Below, piece by piece: positions 51,862 through 61,146 of a stretch of 64,000 nucleotides of DNA. This DNA comes from Anisakis pegreffii. Its lineage: Eukaryota; Nematoda; Chromadorea; Rhabditida; Anisakidae. The stretch spans positions 62,001 to 126,000 of the forward strand of contig JAPYMA010000427.1 of NCBI GenBank assembly GCA_035041965.1, in the 5' to 3' direction. The notes beneath the pieces are model-generated. The model searched no databases. It was not told the origin of the DNA and worked only from the letters and a program-made list of their open reading frames with translations. Each line of letters opens with the position of its first letter. Positions within the stretch are counted from its first letter, which is position 1. Position numbers and translations under genes: made by a program.

Positions 51862-52810
51862 TCCTCGCCGTAATCTTATGATTGTTTCCGTGCTGATTAT
51901 TCCTGATCATTATCCTACTTTCGTTTTCATACTGATTTATTCCTATTCATCACTTTATCAACTCTAACATCTGCTAATTCTACACAACTCACAAAATCTG
52001 TTGTTTTCATCACAACTTTTGCCAATCACTTACTTGCCACTCTCCTGTTTTAATGAATCGTCACACTAAATTTTTATCACTTCTTACTGGTGGCGATAAC
52101 TACTGATATCGACAGCAATTTTTTTGCTTAGAAATGAAGTGAGATGCATTTTGGGCATTATGCGGTTGATGAGCACTTTGACAGCGATGTCATTTGGATT
52201 GTGCGTTAAGGTCATTATACCTTCGCAGAAACAATTCCAATTCATTGAAAATTGAACATTTTCGAACACTTCAAGGCAGCTTTTGGTTATTTCTTGCTCA
52301 ATTTAGCATCAAGTTATGTCTTTTTCCAATTTACAGTGCATTATGAGCATGAAAAGCGATGGTTGCAGCTGTTTTACACAGTGAAGTTATAACGGAAAAT
52401 CACCTGAACGAGCAACGAGTTTCTTTCTTCTTCTTCTTCTTCTTCTCAACAACGACGGAGCATCTGTTGCATTGCTTGAATTAACTTCTATCATGTTGCT
52501 CATTCTTAGCTTTCAAAAAGGCCTTCGGAAAGTAAGATTGTCACTCCTGTCGCTTCATCAGCGAAATAAGGTAATTCTTAGTCGAAATGATACCAGCAAA
52601 GAAATTCGAAATCAAAATTTCTAGCGAGAAAAGAATAAACATACAAATCTCTCAAAACATTCACTGATTCAAAAGGCTGATAATGCCCGGAATCAGCGAA
52701 GACAAAACAATTCCCTTGAGAAAAGGGTGGAACTCTCGAGCATCAAACAGTATAAAAGAAGAAGCAAAAAGCGGCTAGGTGTTTCCTCTCCCATTCGACC
52801 CAACGTTCCA
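51862..52810. other. Intergenic with a (TTC)n tract
   Basis: Contains a TTC microsatellite at about 52425-52447 and no supported gene. Confidence 0.45.
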
Positions 52811-53026
52811 GGGCGCCAACCGGTGCCAAACTGTAGCCGGGTGCTAATCAGCACCAAATAGCTCCAGGGTGCAAATCTGCACCAAACCATAATCAGGTGC
52901 CAATCGGCGCCAAAGGCTTCTTGGGTGCAAAGCAGCACCAAATTGTCGCTGGGCGCTAATAGCGCCAAAGTGTAGCCGGGTGCTAACCAGCGCCAAAGCA
53001 TTGTTGTGCGCTAACTAGCGCCAACC
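52811..53026. repeat. Minisatellite of hairpin-forming 28-bp units
   Basis: Eight diverged units of about 27-28 bp. Each has a small imperfect palindrome such as GGTGCTAATCAGCACC, GGTGCAAATCTGCACC, GGTGCCAATCGGCGCC or GGGCGCTAATAGCGCC followed by AAA and a variable spacer. Several changes are paired on both sides of the palindrome (GGTGCC with GGCGCC, GGGCGC with GCGCC). Confidence 0.88.
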
Positions 53027-53493
53027 ATCCACACCGCTAATCTAACTGTCATTACAGTTCCGCCGCATCATTCCTCACTCACCATTATTGGCAATTTATT
53101 ATTCTACAGTCACTCACCTATCTCCGACACGCCGTCCTGTGCTATTACTCTTCACTCACTTATTCACCATATCATATCATCACTCGTCACTAATCGACTC
53201 AGTTGTGATCAACATCGTGATCTATCATATTGCTGTGTTGTTGTATTGTAATCTTAGGAGGGACTCTCCCTTACCTTCCAAAAAAAAGGGTTTAGCCTTC
53301 CATTTAGGGCCTACTCCCTCACATAGTGCCTCCTATTCTTTTACAACTCCATTTCATTCCATAGTACCACAATGTAGACTACCATTTCAAGAGTTTATTC
53401 AGAAACAGCATCGTCAGCATTATTCATGAAGAGAATAATAGAGAATTTGAACGTTCGCGAGAAATCGCCACCACATTTCATTCAGAATGCTCG
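53027..53493. other. Intergenic after gene E 3' end
   Basis: A plus-strand open frame of 113 codons here has no motif or splice context. A TTTATT near 53393 is a possible polyadenylation signal for gene E. Confidence 0.4.
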
Positions 53494-55127
53494 TCAATCG
53501 TCGCAGCTAAAGAGTTCATCCGGATAGCAGTGGGTAAATTCCAATTTGGGGGCGTATCCTGGGCGCCGCGCTGATGAACGGTCGATTACGCATCTTTTCA
53601 GTACTTTATCGCAATGACAACCACCTCCGCTGGAAAAAAAACCGATGTGAATATTTTCAACTAGAAGCATTGAACAATACGAGCACCTAGAAAGCGTTAG
53701 ATTAGCCAGTGAAGGAAACTGATGATCCTATGAACTGAACGGTGTCTTTAATTGTGTACAGTGGAAAAGCATGTAAAATGTGATAGACGGTAATAATTGT
53801 GAAGCATATGTTTGTGGATTCATGCAAAAGAAGGGAACATCACATGGATGTTGAACTCCGCGGTAACCGCACATTCTGCTGCCTAAAGACGTTTTGTCTA
53901 AGGAAAGTTTGCTTAAGGACAGTTTCCCTACTAGGCAAAATATCCACTGAAAAACCGTTTGTTAGGCAATGTGTCTTTAGACAAATTGTCATTAGGCAAA
54001 ACGTGTTTAGGCAAATTGTCTGGTCACGGAACTTCGCGATTGTTATTTGAACATAAGCAACTACCATGCCAACTTACACTTCCGGCTGACTGCCGGATGT
54101 ACAGAGCATGCTTCTCACTGAGCTGCAGCAGTCATACAAAATTGAAAACTTACTACCAATTTTGTCCAGCCTTCAGTCTGCACCATTCTGGTGGTTCTCT
54201 CAACGTATAACAGTCTGCGTTATTTTCGCAAGGTTGATAACTGAAAACTGCCAAATATTGTCAAAAACTTTGCAATCATGTTTCCATTCGATCGAAGATT
54301 GTTTCTTTTGAAAGCAAAACTGTTTCATAAACAATGAAACGAGAGAATCCGGATTTATCCGAGAATATCGGTATTAATTAATATACTAAAGTATAAATTC
54401 GTACGATATCACCAATGAACACAGTCAGTGGAATAACAATCACTCAAAATGGGATGAAACGAAAGGAGAACGATGGCGACTAGGATTCGTTTTTTTTCTC
54501 CAGCTAATTCCCATTCGACTGATGCCCTCTAATTTCACAATACGATTGTGTCTTTTGAAAGCAAAACTATTTCATAATCATCCAAACGCAAGAATTCGAA
54601 CTGATCCAAAAATACTGACTAGTCGCTCACTGCTGTGCTGACAAAGTATGCTCCATAACAGTCGGAATAACGATTCGTTACCACTTTACAACCTTCCTGA
54701 AGCCATTCATTCATTAAACGAAGATACTGAAGCTTCCAATTGAAAGCATAAACCACAGAAAAAATGACACATGATCCCTCTCTTCTGCATCACATTATGG
54801 AACGTAGCGATCAAAAGTCATCACTGAAGCATTAGACGATTATTTCTGCGACTTGTATAGAATGGAATTTGAGAAGGCCTCTCTTGTAACATTCCGCATA
54901 CGGTTGCGCCTTCTAAAGGCAAGACTATTCCATAGTCGTTCAGATGGAAGAATCAAGATTCGTCAGAGAATACCTCGCATTAGCACAATACATTTCAAAG
55001 TATCATTGATGATTCGAAATCATCCGAAAGCTATGATCGGTGTAAAACGCAAAATAACTGTTATCGAAAATGAAACCTGAGCATTGGCGAACGCTATCAG
55101 TGCCAAAAGTACAACTGTCTGGCACAT
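53494..55127 (-). CDS. Small secreted 10-cysteine protein, family gene E
   Basis: Exons 55127-55077, 54696-54620, 54240-54154 and 53629-53494 join in phases 0, 2 and 2 to give 116 residues. Exon 1 is the signal peptide MCQTVVLLALIAFANAQ. Exon 2 has EGCKVV and YSDCYGAYF; exon 3 (87 nt) has NADC and REPPEWC; exon 4 has GGGCHCDKVLKRCVIDR and LEFTHCYPD. All ten family cysteines are kept. Donors are GTTTCA, GTCAGT and GTAAGT, the first two being non-consensus after GT. Introns hold repeat copies: a TTTGCCTAA element in intron 3, two 75-bp units in intron 2 and one in intron 1. The gene diverges from gene C, 2.9 kb away. Function unknown. Confidence 0.87.
53881..54024. mobile_element. TTTGCCTAA foldback MITE, copy 2, in intron 3 of gene E
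   Basis: Built of repeated GCCTAAAGAC / GTCTAAGG / TTAGGCAAA blocks in both orientations, so the left half can pair with the right half. Ends with TTTAGGCAAATTG as in copy 1. Confidence 0.7.
54283..54366. repeat. About 75-bp repeat unit, copy 1 of 3
   Basis: Block GATTGTTTCTTTTGAAAGCA followed by AAACTGTTTCATA and a GAATC.G tail. Diverged copies lie at 54540-54618 (TTGTGTCTTTTGAAAGCA) and 54896-54975 (TTGCGCCTTCTAAAGGCA). All three are within introns of gene E. Confidence 0.65.
54398..54512. repeat. Dispersed repeat, copy 2 (shared with 51757-51861)
   Basis: Carries AAATTCGTAC, GAATAACAATCACTCAAAATG and GGAGAACGATGGCGACT in the same order as copy 1. Lies in intron 2 of gene E. Confidence 0.72.
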
Positions 55128-55133
55128 TGTTCA

Positions 55134-55140
55134 CTGAAAA
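55134..55140 (-). promoter_or_regulatory. Predicted spliced-leader acceptor, gene E
   Basis: On the minus strand TTTTCAG lies six bases before the ATG of gene E. Confidence 0.6.
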
Positions 55141-58060
55141 TCATTGAATTAAACCAAGGAACTGATCACTTTAACAATACTTCGTCGCTGCTCTGCAATA
55201 TTTGCTCAGTTTATGGATTCGCTGAAATCAATCGGATTCTAACACTCGATTGAAGGTGACTCTATAGCAGTGAAGATGATTCTCAATCGAAGATTACAAG
55301 GTACGGTAAGAAATTTTGTGATGTTTGGGTAATGTCAAGGGCGAAATACTTATCTTTTATGATACCATGCCGTCAAGCATATTCCTTCATTGCTTGCAAT
55401 CACTATTCAATATTCAATGCTAAGGACTACGCCGCACCATTATCGAGTAAAAATCATCAAAAACGATTGCAATATATTGTATCCTGGAGTGGACTCAACA
55501 GCTGAATGAATTTTGTTTGAACGAATTGTGTTAATTGGTAGAGTATTGGAACAGTAATAGAGGACAGGATAGACTTGGGCTAGGGAAAGCTAATGCAACT
55601 ATGCAGAGCGAAAATTGGTACTTGCGATCTCGTTAAAGAGTAATGACGAGGAATTCGTTAACATGGGAGATTCAACCAATGACATCGAATTCCAACCGAA
55701 TAGACAAATATAAGATCATGGATATGGCTGGCTTCCGTTCGCAAAGGAATACCTATGCGAAAAACTGGCTTGTTGTGCAAATTGTCACTGATGAACTGAT
55801 GAAATAAGCGATGTAGGCAGGAGAAGCACTCAATAGCTGATGACTACTTGAATGATTTTGATGAACTTATATGGCTGGCCGATGAATCAGATGTTTGTGA
55901 TGTAGAATGTGGATTAATTATATTCATGAATATTGATGAAATATTAGTGATTAGTGATGCGATGTGCATTCAAGAGAGTTGCCCATTTCGAAAACTATGG
56001 GCACTGTCTCTTCATCATCATCCTCATCACCATAATAAGCATTATCGCATGCAAGCATGAAAATTTGTGAGTTTTTTGCTTTCTTTTCAATTTACAAACA
56101 CTTGGCGATTGCATTGAAAAAGAACTATCGGGCAACTATCGAATAGTTTTTTCGACATATCACTTCATGGGACTAATTCCTGACCAGTCGATCAAATAAC
56201 GAGCAGTGGTTTATCTCCAGTGCTGATTTTGCCCATTTTTCGATGGTATACCATTATCAGCATATCCTTTCGACAACTTTACTTTGCATTTGCTGGATCA
56301 GTAGAGAATTTTCAGTTGACAAAACTGCGAACGACCAGCAGTTTACCCTTAATCAGACAAAAAATCATCGTTTAGTCGAGAGTATTTTCGAATTGTACTT
56401 TGACTGTTCGAGCACAAAAGTGCAAAGTGATAAAAATCGGTATAAACATAATCAATTCTGTTAATACTCTATCATCTAGAATATTGCTCAGTTTGTTGTG
56501 CACACCGTTGAGAAGGATTTCGTTGTTAATATCATATTTTTGGAGTGCATTGATGAGTAGTATGTGCGTTTGCACTAAAAATTGTTAAAACTATTCATAA
56601 GCTTGCTTTTGCTGTGTTCATATTCCGTAACCATTCTGTTCATATTCCTAAGAGAACGCGTAGGATTTAATGAAGCTGAAGAGGATCTTATAAGCTTTCT
56701 TCAGATTGAGCTGATGCCTCTGAAATATTTCAGTGAATCCGAAAATGGGGCATCAATCTTATTGGTTTCTCATCGAATCATTTTCGAAATTTCATAAAAA
56801 GTATGATGTACTGAGATATCAACAAATCAAAAAATCAATCATTCGTGATCGAACTCTATTCTTTGATGTATGGTAAGCATTCAAAAAATCGATACAAATT
56901 TGAAAAGAGTGCAACCAATTGGTGGATTCAAGAGGGCAAAGCGGCTACTGGAGTTAATCCTACTGTCAGCCGGTTTTAATGCTTTAATCAACTTTCATTC
57001 TCAGATGCTCTGTACTGTTCGCATTAGTCAAACTGAGTGGAATATGCTAACATAATTGATATCGTTTGGAAATTTGGAGTTTGATCTCTCAAGCCATACG
57101 TTTAGAACCGATGTCATCAAATTTAACCTGGAGAATCTGGTTGAACCTAGGAGGAACAGTAGATTGCCTCATGATAATAGGCAATTCGAGAATAAATCGC
57201 TCATCTCATCGAAATCATAAGTTCAGCCTGTCAGATTCCTATCGTTTGGAGGGCTCCATTTCTAGTGGTGGTCCACGGGACAGCGTAAGTACTTGCAGGC
57301 AATCTTACATTGAAGTAAAGTCCACAGAGTTTTTTCGTAACCCACCGACCGACCAGCTGCATTCGGTTTCTATTGATGACCACCGGAATTCGGTTTTTTG
57401 AGGCGGACCACCAGTTAGTTGTTGCCGATTCTTTGGTTGACTGTTTAAATTTCGAAAGCCATCAAGTTTAACTGATCAACGACTCAGCTGTACTTTAAAG
57501 TACTTCCTAAAGCTTTGCTTTTAGGAATGAAACACGTGAAACTGGAAATTGCATCGTTGAATTCATTAACATTCAGATCGAGAGTTGATGAGGCCAATTC
57601 CCGTAATGCATTCATCTATGCGATAAGATGTAAGAAAATGCAAATAACCACCTATGACAATGGTGGACCTACGAGTTCTTTCCATAAAGAAGCTTCTTCT
57701 AAATAAGTCTTTGATTATGTGTTGATGAGAAATTCGAAATGCTGTCGTTGAAGCTCTCTATCTCGTTAATTTCAGTGCATTTGTCGCCTAATAGTGAAAT
57801 TAGCAAGCTTTTAATATTTTAAGCAGAATATTATTGTGAAATTCTGTGTTTTACCGAATGAAGGATTATAAACACTGTACAATGAAGGATTATAAACACG
57901 ACACATTGCGGATTTGTATACCGAATGTTTGCACAGCATTGTCGTTACTGCCATCTGCCATTTTCCATGTACACTCATATTCCAGTTGGTTGGTCATAAT
58001 TGCATTAACTGTTCCATTTTATGTGCTTTTAGCGAACTAAATGAAACGATAAAATATGAT
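55141..58060. other. Shared upstream region of divergent genes E and C
   Basis: About 2.9 kb with no supported gene. It has a weak inverted pair TGGTGGTCC near 57265 and GGACCACCA near 57407, and two copies of AATGAAGGATTATAAACAC at 57857 and 57881. Expected to hold the promoters of both genes. Confidence 0.45.
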
Positions 58061-58068
58061 TATTTCAG
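58061..58068 (+). promoter_or_regulatory. Predicted spliced-leader acceptor, gene C
   Basis: TATTTCAG lies three bases before the ATG of gene C. Confidence 0.6.
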
Positions 58069-58071
58069 AGA

Positions 58072-60211
58072 ATGGTCAAGGAATTGCTTATCCTCTCGAT
58101 CTTAACCCTTGCTTCAAGCATACGTTTACCTGTGCAACCGGTAAGTCCCGTTGCCAATTTTGTTTGAATTTGGGAATGTTGATTTCTTTTGCAACACCTT
58201 CTTTTACTCGCTCGTTTGAAGTGTTCATTCTGGATCATATAGTAAATAGACAAGGAGTTTTGAACTGACACAATTTAGTTTTCCGTGTTCATTGAATACT
58301 GTAGCGCGCAGCAGCAATTCATCCGTCATCGGTTCATATCTTGCACGATGATGCAAACCCCAAACGCATTTTTTGGTGATGCCTGAAATTTACATGAACG
58401 TTACGATTATATCATATGAAATCTGAGATTATCAAACATAGCTGAATACACTGCAGCTTTGTATTCTCGATTTTTTGTTGATAAGTATTGGGTAGTGACT
58501 GAAGTGATTTGTTCAAACAAAGTCATTAATACAGTCATGAACTGTAAGTGTCGCGAAAGTGAAACGGTGTGTGATAATCAGTCAATAAGCGAACGTAATC
58601 AAATATTCCACTATCTGCAAGAGTGTGTTGAAATATGCTTGTCGACAGTTCTGAATATTAAGTGATTTTCTGCAAACAGACACGTATGGCCCGCATTTTC
58701 CATGCTCTATCACATTCGATCACACAGGCAGTTTGAAATTACAAATGAATCTGAAAATTGTGCAAACTCACAGTTTTTTCATTCAGTGATTCTTCTCCAC
58801 ATTTTGGCATCACAATCAACGAAAAGCAGCGAATAAATGATAAAATGTTGGATGAAAATAGCGAAAATTAAGAAAAATTCATTTTTAAAAGGAGACACAA
58901 ATAGTTTATCAAAATCGACTTACAACTTAGCTGTACAGTTTGGACTTATCCAAAGATTTTTGTTTTCAGGATGCAATGGGTTGTATGCCTAGCCGTGATC
59001 CTCTAGCCGACTGCTATGGAGCATTTTATACGCCAACAGCTGGAGAACTTCAGTAGGAATTGCTAACAGCTTGTGTTGTCTTCATTGTGAATTTGAAATT
59101 CGATGCCCTTTGAATGGCACACTGCCGAAAAAATGACTTATTGATGAGCTGAATGTACACGAGATCCAAACATAAAGGATGACATTACTATAGTGGAGAC
59201 GTAGATCTAACGAGCTAAACTCAGAAAATCACTGTTCTCATTAACTAGACTCTAGGATATTCCTCAGCACCTCTCATGGTTCGAATCCACTCACATTTAG
59301 GTGAAAATAGAACGGTTCAATTCGTTTCTAAATTAGTCATTTTTGCGTTGGTCCCAACTAAAGCTGGATCGCCTGGCTCGAAACCTGATGACGGTGTTCA
59401 CTTCCTTGCTTATCCCGTCAACCTTTTCAAGATGATTGTTTGCTCGAAGGTTATCAATCAGAGCAGACACCGTTTATTTGGTTATGCAAACACCGCTCAG
59501 ATGATAATCTTAATGCAATGAAATCCAGCGGAAACTGCAAAATGCTTCTGAAAGTTTTCGATTCTGGATAATTTTTCCAGTACGTTCAAAATCAAACGTT
59601 GCAGATTCCGTGCGCAAGGTTGCAACACTCACGTCGATTGTTACCATATGTCACGTCCACCGCAGTGGTGCAAGCTAGGATACAATCAGCACTGGGCGTA
59701 AGTTCACCGCTTCATTGAAAGCAATCAAATACAATAGCTGAATGAAACGCCGCAAAAGGCACAATTTTTCATGTGCATACAATGAGTGAAAAGTTGGCTT
59801 ATAGAGAGGAAAAATGCGGAAAATTGCTTGCGCTATGCGAATTTCACAAATTTTTCAATGGCATCCGATGATTCGATAGATGGACACCGATGGTAATTTT
59901 GGTCATCGCTGTTTTATCACCGTAAAGAATCAAATGATAAATCTGAAATGATCAAGTTCTACCATTTCACTGACCAGCAATGCCACTCACTCCAAGACTT
60001 TCCTAGTGATCTCTATGTTCATAGAAACCATCTTGTGTTGTTTCAAATATGCGCTTTGTGAGTTGCCAATGAAAATTGCAGCAAAGAAGGATGTCACTGT
60101 GATCCGAAACGTCGTATGTGTATCATTGATCGAATCACAAGCACTCCTCGTGGCCAATTCATGGAGTACGCTATTTGCTATCCTACCCAGTCTTGGTATT
60201 GCGCAAATTAG
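58072..60211 (+). CDS. Small secreted 10-cysteine protein, family gene C, possibly splice-defective
   Basis: Exons: 58072-58140 (signal peptide starting MVKELLILSILTLASS), 58970-59055, 59605-59697 and 60082-60211. All ten cysteines are present: GC and ADCYGAFYTPT in exon 2, VDC and RPPQWC in exon 3, GCHCD and ICYP in exon 4. It is the most divergent member. The exon 2 donor is broken: family members have TA|GT, this copy has TA|GGAATT, so an in-frame TAG would end translation at 59056. Also, joining exon 2 to the family-like acceptor at 59604 would make TAA; an alternative acceptor at 59580 avoids that and adds eight residues. Exons 1, 3 and 4 look intact with good splice sites. Either a recent pseudogene, a sequencing error at the donor, or unusual splicing. 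Confidence 0.65.
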
Positions 60212-61146
60212 TGATAACCGCTATGATAACCATTTGTCCACTCATCCTTTCACGCCAATAAAGACAAACTCATGGAAAGAGTTTTTCCGACTGCATCACA
60301 ACGGCAATTGTGAAACTTGTTCTGCGCAATAATTTTGAGTTCGAAACGATTTCCAAGCGAAATTGTTTTATTCGAGTACTGAGTTAATAATAATAAACGA
60401 GTTGAATAGATCACTGTTAAAGCATTATGATACAATAAATAAGATGCACTGAGGCGAAAACAAGCAGTGGAAATGAACAAACAAGCATGATGACATAATA
60501 CAATAACCCGTGAGAGAAGTGACCATGAGAATTAAGTATTTACAAGAGCATCATTGTTTTTGATCATTGTTGGTCTTTTGGTGAGAAATAATGCAATGCA
60601 GAATAATTGAACATGTACATTTTACAGAAGTTTGCATAAATTATATCAACACGCAAAGTATCATACGTGTTCTTTTTGATGCTTGATAGTAGTGAAACAA
60701 TTTATGAAATAACTTGCAAATATGATATTCCTCGTCGAATGCAGTCATTCTTGAATCGCTTTTTCTAATATAGAACTCGCCCGCCTACAATGATCATCAA
60801 AATCATTTTGGGCCAAAAAAAGAAACAAAGGTTTCTCTTCGTAGAAGGAGAATAGGTGCAAATTCCATTGTGTTTTATTGATACTTAAACTTATGGGCCA
60901 ATTTCGCTCCATGGATCTCGTTCTCGAACGAGGTGTAAGTGAGCTGGGGTGATTTTGAACTGCAAAATTCCAGTCGGAACGATATCAAGGCAGAGTTTCC
61001 TGCTCTTTGCTCATCGCAGAAGTCAATCTGACTCAATTTGAATGGAACTAGCATTGAGACGGAAATTTTCGAGAGAACTAAAGCATAGACTGTGAAAATA
61101 CAACGCAAAATCTGTCTATATGAATGATGATATCTGATGATCAACA
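60212..61146. other. Intergenic between gene C and the zinc-finger gene
   Basis: Tail-to-tail region. AATAAA-type signals near 60390 (plus) and 60874 (minus strand) suit polyadenylation of the two converging genes. No other gene seen. Confidence 0.5.

Noticed and set aside
52693..53001. 102-codon minus-strand frame with internal repeats
   Set aside because: It is the translation of the hairpin minisatellite; repetition of the DNA explains it.
52811..53026. CRISPR-like array of short palindromic repeats
   Set aside because: The genome is clearly eukaryotic, the units are imperfect and the spacers are only about 10 bp and related to each other.
53088..53429. 113-codon plus-strand open frame
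   Set aside because: No ATG context, domain or splice evidence; lies just downstream of gene E and is probably chance.
57262..57415. Inverted TGGTGGTCC/GGACCACCA pair as a possible MITE
   Set aside because: The inverted match is only about ten bases with no target duplication; not enough to call an element.
58459..58665. Cysteine-containing 68-codon frame in intron 1 of gene C
   Set aside because: Cysteine spacing does not fit any exon of the family, and splice sites are missing.
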